Shown: positions 35,616 through 44,035, numbered from the stretch's first letter. The stretch: 64,000 nt of DNA from Bacteroidota bacterium (GCA_021323535.1 JAJONO010000001.1:1-64000); one strand, 5' to 3'. The notes: generated by a model from the sequence alone, not told the origin. Translations and numbers: made by a program.

Positions 35616-35984
35616 ATGGGAAACCCGGTTTTATTTTTTGAAATACTCGCCACGGACCAGACAAAGGTTCAGGACTTTTACAGCGATTTATTTGGCTGGA
35701 ACATTAACAGAGATAATCCAAACAAGTACGGATTTGTGAATACGAACTCTGAAAAAGGAATTCAGGGAGGCATTGGTCACGCCGAATTAACAGGACAAAA
35801 CAAAGTGATGGTTTATGTGGAGGTCGATAATTTAGACGCTTACATCGAAAAAGCAAAAGCATTGGGCGGTAAGCTAATCATGCCGCCAACAGTCTTAATT
35901 GGTTATAGTATTGCTATGGTTTCTGATCCGGAAGGAAATATAACCGGCCTTATTTTACCACAACGTCCAAATTCAAAACAATAA
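35616..35984 (+). CDS. VOC family (glyoxalase/bleomycin-resistance-like) protein
   Basis: This is a 122-aa protein with the paired beta-alpha-beta-beta-beta modules of the vicinal oxygen chelate superfamily: VLFFEILATDQTKVQDFYSD, LFGWNINRDN, MVYVEVDNLDAYIEKAKALG and MVSDPEGNITGLI. Members bind a divalent metal and act as glyoxalase-like lyases, dioxygenases or drug-binding proteins. The substrate here is unknown. It is the first gene of a tight plus-strand run (3-nt gap to the next gene). Confidence 0.87.
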   Translation: MGNPVLFFEILATDQTKVQDFYSDLFGWNINRDNPNKYGFVNTNSEKGIQGGIGHAELTGQNKVMVYVEVDNLDAYIEKAKALGGKLIMPPTVLIGYSIAMVSDPEGNITGLILPQRPNSKQ

Positions 35985-35987
35985 TAT

Positions 35988-36344
35988 ATGTATCCCCTGA
36001 TATCAAAATGGACCATTCTTCCGGGTAAAAAAAAGGAAGCGCTTGCGGCTCTTAAAGAAGTTGCAGAATTTGTAAAGCAAAGAGAACCCGATACTTTAAT
36101 GTATACCGTTCATGTTCCGGATTTTTCGCAACCCAATCTTCCAACTCCGCCTGAAGGAGAAGTCATCTTTTTTGAGATTTACCGCAATGAAGAAGCTTTT
36201 CAGAAACACGTAAACGGGCCAACTTTTAAAAATTTCGTAAAACAACACGGGCACCTGTTCCTTAGCAATAACAAACAACCTTATACGTCGCTTGAGATCA
36301 TGAAAGATGTTGCAGGTTTCATCAGGCCTGAACTGGTAAAGTAA
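35988..36344 (+). CDS. Putative antibiotic-biosynthesis-monooxygenase (ABM) domain protein
   Basis: This 118-aa protein has the ferredoxin-like ABM dimer fold. ISKWTILPGKKKEALAALKE, then EVIFFEIYRNEEAFQKHVNG and FKNFVKQHG fit the YgiN/quinol-monooxygenase-like family, which oxidises quinones or reactive small molecules without a cofactor. It is cytoplasmic. It lies between the VOC gene (3 nt upstream) and the VTT gene (1 nt downstream), so these small-molecule-stress enzymes are likely coexpressed. Confidence 0.83.
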   Translation: MYPLISKWTILPGKKKEALAALKEVAEFVKQREPDTLMYTVHVPDFSQPNLPTPPEGEVIFFEIYRNEEAFQKHVNGPTFKNFVKQHGHLFLSNNKQPYTSLEIMKDVAGFIRPELVK

Positions 36345-36345
36345 C

Positions 36346-36987
36346 ATGTTTAAAAAAATTGTTATACCCTTTCTTATCTGCGTGATTCTTATCTCGGTGG
36401 CGTTTGTGATGTTTGAAGAACTCGAAACTTTTTTTGTGGATTACCTTAATAGGGCCAGCAATAATAAAGGTGTTTATTCATTCATGAGTTTTTCCATTCT
36501 CGCTTCAGATATTGTTTTACCTGTTCCTTCCAGCATTGTGATGTACACCAATGGCTACGTCCTTGGATTTTTTTATGGTTTTATTATTTCACTAGTGGCT
36601 CTCATGATCGGCGCCCTTATTGGATATTATCTCGGAAGGTTTACATCCATGGGAATAAAAGCCAAAGATGATGAGAAAGCAGAGACTATTCTCGCGAAAT
36701 ACGGATCCTTGTCCATTCTCATTACACGAGGCATTCCTATTCTTTCTGAAACCATCTGCGTGGTGTGTGGTTATAATAAGATGCCATTAAAAAATTATTT
36801 ACTTCTTAACCTCATTGGATACATTCCTGTTTGCATGTTGTACGCTTTTTGTGGAAGCATGGGCTACAGTAAAGACATGTTTCTTGTCACTTTTGGATGT
36901 TCTTTGTTAATTTCAGCTGCATTCTGGATCTTTGGCAAGAAATTTTTAACGAGGTATTTCAATGTCACAAGCCAGGTTCAGGAATAA
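36346..36987 (+). CDS. VTT / DedA family membrane protein
   Basis: This 213-aa integral membrane protein has about five helices and the VTT (SNARE-associated) signature: DIVLPVPSSIVMYTNGYVLG with a glycine-rich helix after it (LMIGALIGYYLGRF), then ILITRGIPILSETICVVCGY. DedA/VTT proteins are lipid scramblase- or flippase-like and support envelope homeostasis. It starts 1 nt after the upstream stop and overlaps the following BamA-like gene by 26 nt, indicating tight translational coupling and suggesting a shared envelope role. Confidence 0.85.
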   Translation: MFKKIVIPFLICVILISVAFVMFEELETFFVDYLNRASNNKGVYSFMSFSILASDIVLPVPSSIVMYTNGYVLGFFYGFIISLVALMIGALIGYYLGRFTSMGIKAKDDEKAETILAKYGSLSILITRGIPILSETICVVCGYNKMPLKNYLLLNLIGYIPVCMLYAFCGSMGYSKDMFLVTFGCSLLISAAFWIFGKKFLTRYFNVTSQVQE

Positions 36988-38038
36988 ATTCATATTCACG
37001 GTTGTTATGGCCGTTTCTTTCCTGCAATTGGCATTTGGGCAGGATTCTCTTCAAAAAAACAAAAAAGTGAAAGTCCTTCCCGTTCCCACCTTTGGGTATT
37101 CTCCTGAAACTAAAACATACATAGGTGCTGTTACATTGTTCACTTTTAACATGTACAAGGATACTCTTACCAGGACTTCGAACGCGAAACTTGAGTTTAA
37201 TTATACCTGGCTCAAACAAATAATTTTAGAAAGTGAATGGAACTATTTTTTCAGAGAAGAAAAGTGGTTCACCAAAGGAAGATTACATTATTCTAAATTT
37301 CCTGATCTGTATTATGGAATAGGCTCATCAACACCAGATTCGAATGAACTTCGTTTTCAAAGCAACCGTATTGTATGCGAAGCGAACCTTCTTCGTAAGA
37401 TCGGCTACCGCTTATTTACCGGGGGTTTTGTAAGATATGTTGATTACGGTAACATCAATTATACATCCGACAAACTAAATTATCCTGAATTGAAAGACAA
37501 TTCAAGCCTTGGCTTTGGTTATTCTTTACTAAGCGATAAACGTAATAATCTTCTCACACCTACTGCAGGTTCCTATTTCGGGTTGAATACATCCTATAAT
37601 TTCTCTCAGAAAAATTATGTAAAAATTACAGCAGACGCGCGTTTATACCATACCTGGAAAGAAAAATATACCCTCGCTTTCCGTTTTGTTCACGATGTCA
37701 ATATCGGCGATCCTCCATTTTATGATTACGCGTTTTTGGGTGGCGATAAGTTCGTTCGCGGATATTATTATGGAAGGTTCCGGGACAAAGTTTTGAGTAT
37801 TGTTCAGACAGAGTTTCGTTTTCCTGTTATCTGGCGATTTGGTATGACAGCCTTTGGTGGATTTTCAAGTGTTTATCCCGAAGCTTACGCGCCTCAATTA
37901 AAGAAAGCAAAATATAATTATGGTATAGGCATCCGTTTCATGGTTGATAAAAACGAGAGAACCAACCTTCGTTTCGATTATGCCATAGGAGAAAATGGAA
38001 ATACCGGGTTCTATGTTGCGTTTGGGGAGTCATTCTAA
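36962..38038 (+). CDS. BamA/TamA family outer-membrane barrel protein
   Basis: This is a 358-aa protein with a signal peptide ending LQLAFGQ. It consists of alternating aromatic beta strands of a 16-stranded Omp85-type barrel and ends in FYVAFGESF, with a terminal Phe. The conserved barrel segment FLGGDKFVRGYYYGRFRDKV contains the VRGY/F motif of the Omp85 family. POTRA domains are absent, so it is a short patatin-less Omp85 form rather than BamA itself. It overlaps the VTT gene by 26 nt. Function is probably outer-membrane transport or assembly; the cargo is unknown. Confidence 0.85.
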   Translation: MSQARFRNKFIFTVVMAVSFLQLAFGQDSLQKNKKVKVLPVPTFGYSPETKTYIGAVTLFTFNMYKDTLTRTSNAKLEFNYTWLKQIILESEWNYFFREEKWFTKGRLHYSKFPDLYYGIGSSTPDSNELRFQSNRIVCEANLLRKIGYRLFTGGFVRYVDYGNINYTSDKLNYPELKDNSSLGFGYSLLSDKRNNLLTPTAGSYFGLNTSYNFSQKNYVKITADARLYHTWKEKYTLAFRFVHDVNIGDPPFYDYAFLGGDKFVRGYYYGRFRDKVLSIVQTEFRFPVIWRFGMTAFGGFSSVYPEAYAPQLKKAKYNYGIGIRFMVDKNERTNLRFDYAIGENGNTGFYVAFGESF

Positions 38039-38051
38039 ATCATCAGCCTTT

Positions 38052-38132
38052 TAGCCGCAGGTTACGCTGATTTCCACAGATCAATAAGGGTCCAGAATTA
38101 AAGTCTGCGAGAATCTGTGTAATCCATGGCTC
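38052..38132. repeat. Imperfect palindromic intergenic repeat (copy A)
   Basis: Arms beginning AGCCGCAGGTTACGCTGATT and ending AATCCATGGCT are imperfect reverse complements. CAGATT/AATCTG-type words are shared with the copy at 44077-44162. It sits immediately after the BamA-like gene, so it may protect or terminate that transcript. Confidence 0.5.
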
Positions 38133-38189
38133 CAAAACTCGATTAGCAATTTTCAACAAGTTTTCACTACGTAAAAACACGGATAAACC

Positions 38190-38287
38190 ATCCGTATTTT
38201 TACGGATAAAATCGTGCTTTTAATACGAAAACGTATTTCTAAGTTCATTAAACATGAACATAATAATAATCTAAGAATTCTCTTAGA
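38190..38287. promoter_or_regulatory. Cluster of four short inverted repeats upstream of the 38376 unit
   Basis: Four consecutive perfect inverted repeats lie within 98 nt. They are ATCCGTA-tttt-TACGGAT (38190-38207), AATACG-aaaa-CGTATT (38222-38237), GTTCAT-taaac-ATGAAC (38243-38259) and TCTAAGA-attc-TCTTAGA (38270-38287). They lie just upstream of a TAnnTTTG box and could be operators. The rest of this 337-nt gap holds the palindromic repeat at its left end and an A-rich leader. Confidence 0.4.
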
Positions 38288-38317
38288 ACATAAATTAGGA
38301 AAACCGAACTTAATGTA

Positions 38318-38325
38318 TAAATTTG
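38318..38325 (+). promoter_or_regulatory. Bacteroidota -7 element (TAAATTTG)
   Basis: TAAATTTG matches TAnnTTTG exactly, 50 nt upstream of the start at 38376. A TTA (instead of TTG) is present about 20 nt upstream. The leader is A-rich, as in well-translated Bacteroidota genes. Confidence 0.45.
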
Positions 38326-38375
38326 GTCTGCCCATAAAAAAACATAACTAAACAAACAACACAAAAAAATAATCT

Positions 38376-40226
38376 ATGAGTTATCTGGACATACCCCGAA
38401 TTCACATGGCCGGTGCATTTTTCACCGATCCATCGACAGTAAACAATGATCCTACACATTACGACCCCACTTGCACAAACCCCTCACCCTGGCAGGAGCC
38501 AAACGGCCAGCACCGTTTCCAGCTCCGCGATTGTTCAGTAATGTCGGTAATGGGACCCACTGGCCCGGCAAGCAGCGACCCGTTAGTTGGCGCTTCAGTT
38601 ACCTGTATTGAACCTTTTGGTGCAGCGCGGTTGGTTGACCTTGATGTTTATCAGCAGGGTGTTCCAACTATTTTTGGAATGAATGTACAAATCACATTAC
38701 CCGACGGTACTTTCGTGAAAGGTGCTATGGATGCGGCAACACTGAACGGACTCTGGTTTAACGCCGTATTACCAACACGTGACTGGGGTGGCGATTATGG
38801 AATGGACAGTTATGGCGGCGACATGAACGCCTGCGGATATTTTGTAACTGTTATACGTGTGAAGCCCGCTGACTGGACCAACACATCATCGCCAATGTTA
38901 CAGCAACTAAAGAGTTCAACGATTACGGATGCGAATGGTAACTACATGATCTCTTTTAAATTTGTAACCGATGCTTATGAAAACGTTCCGCAAAATGCGA
39001 AGTATCGCCTCGGAAGAATTATCGGAGCATTTGGTCCCTTAAAAGTAAACGAACCACTTTATAATGCGGGAAAGCGTTGGATGCAACCACGTCCTTTTGC
39101 AGATACCGATCCATGGTTCTATCCTTCATTCAACCCGTGTATCTACACTGTTGATACAACACGAAATAAATTAGTCATCGATCTTTCGAATAGTATCTGT
39201 CGTCAGTCTGCCGGAGGACCGCCTGTTGATCTTGGAACGCTGAACGCAGTTGTAACTTATAACGGCACCGAAACTCAGATCGGCACTGTTGATTATTCGG
39301 ATTTTTGTTATAATAACAATGCGCACATTGCCGAAATTGATATATCCCCGGCTATCATATCACTGATTCAGCAAGGCGGGGTAAGTCTCGTTACAAGTCG
39401 CAATGATATTGGAAACCAAAGCGTCCTTTTTGAGCAAAACACTTCCGTACCGGTTGAATACGCGGTTGAAGTTCGTCCGGTTCGCATGCCTGGCGCACCA
39501 GGTACAACTGCTACAACTAAAGTATATGTTTCGAAAGGTGGTGTTCCAGTTGTTGGAAAACAAATGTCGCTTGCGATTGAAAGCGTTCATGGAAACACGC
39601 CGGGTGCAACTGTTGCCCCTACCAACCCGGGTAACACAAACGACAATGCATTAACCGCTGCCATTTCAACAACAGATGCCAATGGTTATGCTACTATTAC
39701 ATTAACTATCGCCAACGATCCTGGTCAGAGGACACCATGGCTCGACGGACAATTATATTTTGTCATAGTATATGATCCGAATCATCCTGATCCATACTGG
39801 CTAAAAAATGCACCTATACAGGAACATCTCGTTTCTGTCATCACGTTTTCAGATTATCCTGTCAACAAAACACCACAGTGGCAGGAAATCCAGAACATGA
39901 TGATGCCGTATGTGAAATTATATCCTTCTATGAAGGCGCAGATCGATCTTACCGACCTGCACACATTCACTATCTTCTCAATGAACCCGCCTTGGGACAG
40001 AGTGTATGGACCAACAACACCTCCGGGCCCGTTAGGAATTACAGCAGGAGCAATTCCTTATTACATGTCGCGTGATTTCAATGATCCCCGCTTTATGCCT
40101 ATATCGCGTGATCTTTCGCCTAATAAAATATTAACGTTAATGTATTACGTACAATATTTGCAGCAAAATCCTCCTCCTGCAGGAACAACTACAATGCCAT
40201 CAAAACCTAATAACATTAAAAGCTGA
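38376..40226 (+). CDS. Uncharacterised 616-aa protein, start MSYLDIPRIHMAGAFF
   Basis: I do not recognise a characterised family. There is no signal peptide or membrane helix. The N-terminal half contains distinctive segments (IPRIHMAGAFFTDPSTVNND and VLPTRDWGGDYGMDSYGGDM). A beta-sandwich, Ig-like insert (about 365-450: TTKVYVSKGGVPVVGKQMSL, then TTDANGYATITLTI) is followed by a proline-rich, possibly helical end (DPRFMPISRDLSPNKILTLM). The gene has its own promoter box and operator-like repeats, and the next gene starts 2 nt after its stop, so the two form one unit ending at a strong terminator. Cytoplasmic or non-classically secreted location is inferred. Confidence 0.75.
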   Translation: MSYLDIPRIHMAGAFFTDPSTVNNDPTHYDPTCTNPSPWQEPNGQHRFQLRDCSVMSVMGPTGPASSDPLVGASVTCIEPFGAARLVDLDVYQQGVPTIFGMNVQITLPDGTFVKGAMDAATLNGLWFNAVLPTRDWGGDYGMDSYGGDMNACGYFVTVIRVKPADWTNTSSPMLQQLKSSTITDANGNYMISFKFVTDAYENVPQNAKYRLGRIIGAFGPLKVNEPLYNAGKRWMQPRPFADTDPWFYPSFNPCIYTVDTTRNKLVIDLSNSICRQSAGGPPVDLGTLNAVVTYNGTETQIGTVDYSDFCYNNNAHIAEIDISPAIISLIQQGGVSLVTSRNDIGNQSVLFEQNTSVPVEYAVEVRPVRMPGAPGTTATTKVYVSKGGVPVVGKQMSLAIESVHGNTPGATVAPTNPGNTNDNALTAAISTTDANGYATITLTIANDPGQRTPWLDGQLYFVIVYDPNHPDPYWLKNAPIQEHLVSVITFSDYPVNKTPQWQEIQNMMMPYVKLYPSMKAQIDLTDLHTFTIFSMNPPWDRVYGPTTPPGPLGITAGAIPYYMSRDFNDPRFMPISRDLSPNKILTLMYYVQYLQQNPPPAGTTTMPSKPNNIKS

Positions 40227-40228
40227 TT

Positions 40229-41803
40229 ATGAAATTTAAATTTTTAAAATTAAGCGCGGCAGCCCTCTTTACTGTAGCGTTTACACAATGTAATGATACA
40301 CCTCAGGAAGGATCGGGTAACGGCCAACCTAAAGACACCACTTCTACTACACATACTTTACCTCCGAATGCAAAAGACAGCGTATTTCCTTACACCCTGG
40401 AATTTGTTCCTAAAACCTATTCAGGAAAACCACTACCGTGTCTGCAATCCTACCAGGCTGCAGTTGCTTCTGATGGATCGTTTCTTATCGTAAGCGGACG
40501 CCGACAAGGTTTACATACGTTCATGGGAGCGCCTGCTACTAATTTCGTAAAAGACAGCGCGAATAATTATTTATTCGTTATTGATCCTGTGAGTGGCAAT
40601 CAATGGTCATTTAATGTGAACCAGCTTTCAGGAAAATATTCCGCTCCTTTAAAATCTACAAACGCGCAAAGTTGTTTCGACAGATCAACAGGCCAGATGT
40701 ATTTTGTTGGTGGTTATGGATGGAAAGCCGACAGCAGCGATATGGTAACATTTGGCACTATTATGCGTTTTAATGTAGACTCAATGGTTAAAGCTATTAA
40801 GGCCGGCGCCAATGCTGCAAAAATTACAAGTCTGATAGAAATAGATTCGGATGACCGCTTCGCAGTTACCGGTGGAGAATTGTTTAATATGAACGGCCAG
40901 TTTTATCTCGTGTTCGGACAGAAATTCACGGGCCAGTATCGGGCTTTTGGCGGAACTGATTTTACACAAAAATACAATGAACAAGTTGCTGTGTTTACTT
41001 TAAAGCCTAACACATTAAAAATTCTTGGTTATGGTACAACTACAAACAACGAACCTGGAAGACCATTTCACAGGAGAGACGGAAACATCATAGATGATCT
41101 TGATCCTGCAACGGGTCAGGCCCGCATTACCGCGTTTGGCGGTGTTTTCCAGCCGGGTATCATCGGTGCTTACACGTATCCGATCTTCATTAATAGTCCT
41201 GCCGCTCCTACTCTTAATAGAAATGTGAATCAGAAATTCAGTCAGTATGAATGCCCTGTAATTTCGGTTTATGATAGTAGTGCCTCTAATCAATCTATTT
41301 ACAGAACTTTTTTCGGAGGAATTGGTCATTACTATTATTACCAGACGCCTTCTCAAAAAGCGATCTATGATACAGCAACTCACCAGGGACGTAACGATGG
41401 ATTCCCTTTCCTGGAAGACATTACAACCTGGGTTGAAAAAGCAGGTCCTGCAGGTGGAGCTTCAACATGGACCGAATGGATCCACGTGGATCCTGTTCCC
41501 GGAAATCGCCTCTTAGGTGCCACTGCTCCGTTTCTTGTAACACCAGCGATGTTCACACAAGGGATGGTTTATGAAAATGGTATTGTTAACCTTTCAAAGT
41601 TCCAGAAGAATACAAAAACACTGATCGGATATATCTATGGGGGGATTGAAGCACAGAACCCGCTTCCGTATCATCCTAATACAGGAACATTTGTATCTAA
41701 CACCGTGTTTGAAGTATATCTCAACTATACGCCTGCTCCTGGAATTCCTTCAAGCGAAGCTCATGAAAGCACGAAAAGCGATGCGAATATGCAGAGGAAA
41801 TAA
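40229..41803 (+). CDS. Kelch-like beta-propeller lipoprotein, uncharacterised
   Basis: This 524-aa protein has a lipoprotein-like signal (AAALFTVAFTQC followed by NDTPQEG) and a Thr/Ser linker. The body has repeated GG-containing strands such as MYFVGGYGWKADS, ITAFGGVFQPGI, YRTFFGGIGHYYYY and IGYIYGGIEAQ, compatible with a kelch-like or galactose-oxidase-like propeller. No catalytic residues can be assigned. It follows the 616-aa gene by 2 nt and is surely cotranscribed; an envelope partner of that protein is inferred. A perfect terminator hairpin follows. Confidence 0.75.
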   Translation: MKFKFLKLSAAALFTVAFTQCNDTPQEGSGNGQPKDTTSTTHTLPPNAKDSVFPYTLEFVPKTYSGKPLPCLQSYQAAVASDGSFLIVSGRRQGLHTFMGAPATNFVKDSANNYLFVIDPVSGNQWSFNVNQLSGKYSAPLKSTNAQSCFDRSTGQMYFVGGYGWKADSSDMVTFGTIMRFNVDSMVKAIKAGANAAKITSLIEIDSDDRFAVTGGELFNMNGQFYLVFGQKFTGQYRAFGGTDFTQKYNEQVAVFTLKPNTLKILGYGTTTNNEPGRPFHRRDGNIIDDLDPATGQARITAFGGVFQPGIIGAYTYPIFINSPAAPTLNRNVNQKFSQYECPVISVYDSSASNQSIYRTFFGGIGHYYYYQTPSQKAIYDTATHQGRNDGFPFLEDITTWVEKAGPAGGASTWTEWIHVDPVPGNRLLGATAPFLVTPAMFTQGMVYENGIVNLSKFQKNTKTLIGYIYGGIEAQNPLPYHPNTGTFVSNTVFEVYLNYTPAPGIPSSEAHESTKSDANMQRK

Positions 41804-41822
41804 TTTTTATTCTTAAAAGAAG

Positions 41823-41852
41823 AAAGCTCCCGGTAAACCGGGAGCTTTTTTT
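41823..41852 (+). terminator. Strong intrinsic terminator of the 38376-41803 unit
   Basis: AGCTCCCGGT and ACCGGGAGCT form a perfect 10-bp stem with an AA loop, extended by A/T pairs and followed by TTTTTT. It closes the two-gene unit. Confidence 0.85.
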
Positions 41853-41879
41853 ATTTCTTCATCTCTTTGTTTATTTTTC

Positions 41880-42460
41880 AAATTCAAAATTTTGAATTAA
41901 AAATGTATATAAAGCCTTTGATCGCTTTTCTTTCTTCCTTGATGAAGAAAGAAACAAAGAAATCAAGGCTGCAAATAAATTCCTTGATTTGAAGTTTTTG
42001 ATTTTTTGTAGTCGCCTGCGAACTTGTCCCGCCTCTTTTTGCTTCCAGCGGGACTTCGAACAACGGAGGCTCGCGAAAAGCCATTGCTAAATACAAAACC
42101 AGCTAAATGCAAGGACTTTCCGATGTCTCGAAAAATCAAAAACACAAATCATACGGAATTTCTTTGAGGCCGAAGTGTCGACGCTCACCAGAACTCAAAA
42201 ACTCAGCGGTTAGTCGGTTGTCGAACTGTTTTTTGGCCTTTTGCAGAAATAGATGTGATCAAGCTTTCGAAGCCGCTTGCGGCCTTACGGCTTGATCAGC
42301 ATCGCCGCGCCCGACTGAACAACGTTCGGGCGGGGTTTTTCTTTCGCTGTCTCTACCTTGCGAAAGAAAAATTTCCCACAAAATGGCCAAAAGCGTTTTG
42401 CCTACTTTTTCGCGTGAAAAGTAGAATGAAGTTTCAAATCGTTTTTTCTATTTTCTTGAT
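41880..42460. other. Structured non-coding region without supportable genes
   Basis: No reading frame here looks like protein, although several chance frames are open. The DNA holds nested short inverted repeats: CTTTCTTCC-ttgat-GAAGAAAG near 41930, GCCCGA...TCGGGC at about 42309-42331 followed by GGGGTTTTTC, CTTTCGC...GCGAAAG at about 42350, and CTACTTTTT-cgcg-TGAAAAGTAG at about 42400. The pattern resembles a dispersed Bacteroidota intergenic element or a structured RNA. No coding or RNA family can be assigned from the sequence alone. Confidence 0.4.
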
Positions 42461-42491
42461 AAAAAAAGCCACTCTTTCGAGCAGCTTTTTT
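42461..42491 (-). terminator. Intrinsic terminator of the 46-aa gene
   Basis: On the minus strand AAAAAAGC pairs with GCTTTTTT around an inner CTC-GAAA-GAG stem-loop with a GAAA tetraloop. A T run follows directly. It is placed 24 nt after the stop of the small gene at 42515. Confidence 0.65.
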
Positions 42492-42514
42492 GTAACACTA
42501 TTAAGGGTGTTAGC

Positions 42515-42655
42515 CTAAGATTTTACTAATTCTTTAAGGTTCTTAAGGTATGGAGCCACACACTCTTTAAGATCTTCAAGAGAATTAATTTTTAACTGTT
42601 TTGCAACTGCGTAGAGGATTGCTCCACCGGCAGCCACTATTAATATCGTTTTCAT
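42515..42655 (-). CDS. 46-aa small protein, copy 1 of a tandem pair
   Basis: The peptide has a hydrophobic N-terminal segment (ILIVAAGGAILYAVAKQ) and an amphipathic, lysine/leucine-rich C-terminal helix (INSLEDLKECVAPYLKNLKE). It is about 58 percent identical over 45 residues to the product of the adjacent gene at 42744. The shared core is AGGxILYxVAK, KINSLxDLK and the P-x-LK motif. Conservation at protein level between two copies, plus a terminator after each, is good evidence of coding. The family is unknown to me. It could be a membrane-associated micropeptide or a phasin-like helix. Confidence 0.7.
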   Translation of the reverse strand: MKTILIVAAGGAILYAVAKQLKINSLEDLKECVAPYLKNLKELVKS

Positions 42656-42666
42656 TTTTACATTCT

Positions 42667-42699
42667 TTTAAAAACCGCCCCAGACTAATCCGGAGCGGC
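42667..42699 (-). terminator. Intrinsic terminator of the 45-aa gene
   Basis: On the minus strand CCGCTCC pairs with GGGGCGG (one G-U) around a 10-nt loop, followed by TTTTTAAAA. It lies between the two small tandem genes, so each copy seems to have its own transcript end. Confidence 0.65.
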
Positions 42700-42743
42700 T
42701 TATTTTCTTTAACACTTTTTTCTTTAGGGTGTCAGCCTTTTAT

Positions 42744-42881
42744 TTATTTAATCAATGCGCTTAGTTCTTTCAATTGTGGTCCAACCACTTTTTTAAGATC
42801 TGTCAGTGAATTGATTTTAAAATGCTTTGCGACCTGGTAAAGAATCACTCCACCTGCGGTCAATAAAATAAGATTTTTCAT
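42744..42881 (-). CDS. 45-aa small protein, copy 2 of a tandem pair
   Basis: This is a tandem paralogue of the 46-aa gene. The N-terminal hydrophobic segment is LILLTAGGVILYQVAKH and the C-terminal amphipathic helix is INSLTDLKKVVGPQLKELSA. The copies differ in many codons while the peptide motif is kept, which suggests purifying selection rather than a recent DNA repeat. The intergenic spacer holds a terminator. No partner gene is adjacent apart from the DUF2911 gene on the opposite strand. The role is unknown. Confidence 0.7.
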   Translation of the reverse strand: MKNLILLTAGGVILYQVAKHFKINSLTDLKKVVGPQLKELSALIK

Positions 42882-43148
42882 AACTATTAAATTTAAGAAC
42901 TGTTTTCTACTATAAAGTTAAGCATTATCCGTGCCCGTTCTCCATGTTATCGGTCAGCCGGGAAATAGCGTCGTTAAAGGGATACAAGCTTTGTGTAAAT
43001 TGTTTTTTATAAAATTTTGTACAAAAAGCCCGTGGAAATACGATCCCGGAATGAAGTTAAAAAAGGGTTATTTTTTCAACGAAAACTGTTTTATTTAATT
43101 CATTAATTCTATTTTAGAGCTTTAATTCATTTACAAAAATTAACCACT

Positions 43149-44006
43149 ATGATAAACTTTACAAAACGAATGGCTCTTACAGTTGCGGCAGTAAGCACAA
43201 TTGCAACCGCGAGCATGAATGCACAGCAATTAAAAACTCCGGCGCCGAGTCCGCTTCAAACAATCAAACAAGCTTTTGCTTTAACGGATGTTACAGTTGA
43301 ATATTCTCGTCCTGGTGCAAAAGGACGTACAGTTTATGGCGACGTTGTTCCATTTGGAAAAACGTGGAGAACAGGCGCAAACGGCGCTACAAAGATCACC
43401 TTTGGTGAAGACGTAAAAATTGAAGGAAACGATCTTAAGGCCGGAACATATGCACTATACTCTGTTCCCAATAAAGATTCGTGGGATATTATGTTTTACA
43501 AAGATCTTACCTTAGGTGGCGATGTAGGCAGCTACAAAGCAGAGAATGAAGTTTTAAAAGTTAAAGTAAAACCTCAGTCAGTTTCCGATAATATGGAAAC
43601 ATTCACTATTCAGTTTGATGATGTTAAACCTACAACCATGAATGTTTCGTTGGTTTGGGAAAAAACAAAAGTGTCATTCGGCATAAAAGCTGATATTGAT
43701 ACTAAAATCATGGCCAACATTGAAAAAGTAATGGCAGCAGACGCTCGTCCATATTATTCAGCTGCGAGCTACTATTACGAAAACGATAAAGATTTGAAAC
43801 AAGCATTAACATGGATCGACAAAGCAGCGGAAATTAATCCTAAAGCATACTGGGTAGTGACTTTAAAAGCGAAGATCCAACTCAAAATGAAAGACAATAA
43901 AGGAGCCACTGAAACAGCGAACAAAGCAATGACCCTTGCTAAAGCTGATGGCGATGATGCTTATGTGAAGATCAATGAGAAAATTTTAGCGGACGCTAAG
44001 AAATAG
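43149..44006 (+). CDS. DUF2911 domain-containing secreted protein
   Basis: This 285-aa protein has a signal peptide (MALTVAAVSTIATASMNA region) and a DUF2911 domain (about 35-185) with DVTVEYSRPGAKGRTVYGDV, VPFGKTWRTGANGATKITF and AGTYALYSVPNKDSWDIMF. A C-terminal helical TPR-like extension (about 190-285, LKQALTWIDKAAEINPKAYW) follows. DUF2911 proteins are common periplasmic or outer-membrane proteins of Bacteroidota without an assigned activity. It is monocistronic, with a terminator after the stop. Confidence 0.88.
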   Translation: MINFTKRMALTVAAVSTIATASMNAQQLKTPAPSPLQTIKQAFALTDVTVEYSRPGAKGRTVYGDVVPFGKTWRTGANGATKITFGEDVKIEGNDLKAGTYALYSVPNKDSWDIMFYKDLTLGGDVGSYKAENEVLKVKVKPQSVSDNMETFTIQFDDVKPTTMNVSLVWEKTKVSFGIKADIDTKIMANIEKVMAADARPYYSAASYYYENDKDLKQALTWIDKAAEINPKAYWVVTLKAKIQLKMKDNKGATETANKAMTLAKADGDDAYVKINEKILADAKK

Positions 44007-44035
44007 TTGATAGTTTATAGTCAATAGTTTAAAGA

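Noticed and set aside
41884-42518. Several overlapping open frames in the structured region
   Set aside because: All have random composition and the DNA is dominated by inverted repeats.
42601-42840. 79-codon plus-strand frame across the small tandem genes
   Set aside because: It is antisense to the two conserved micropeptide genes, which explain the sequence better.
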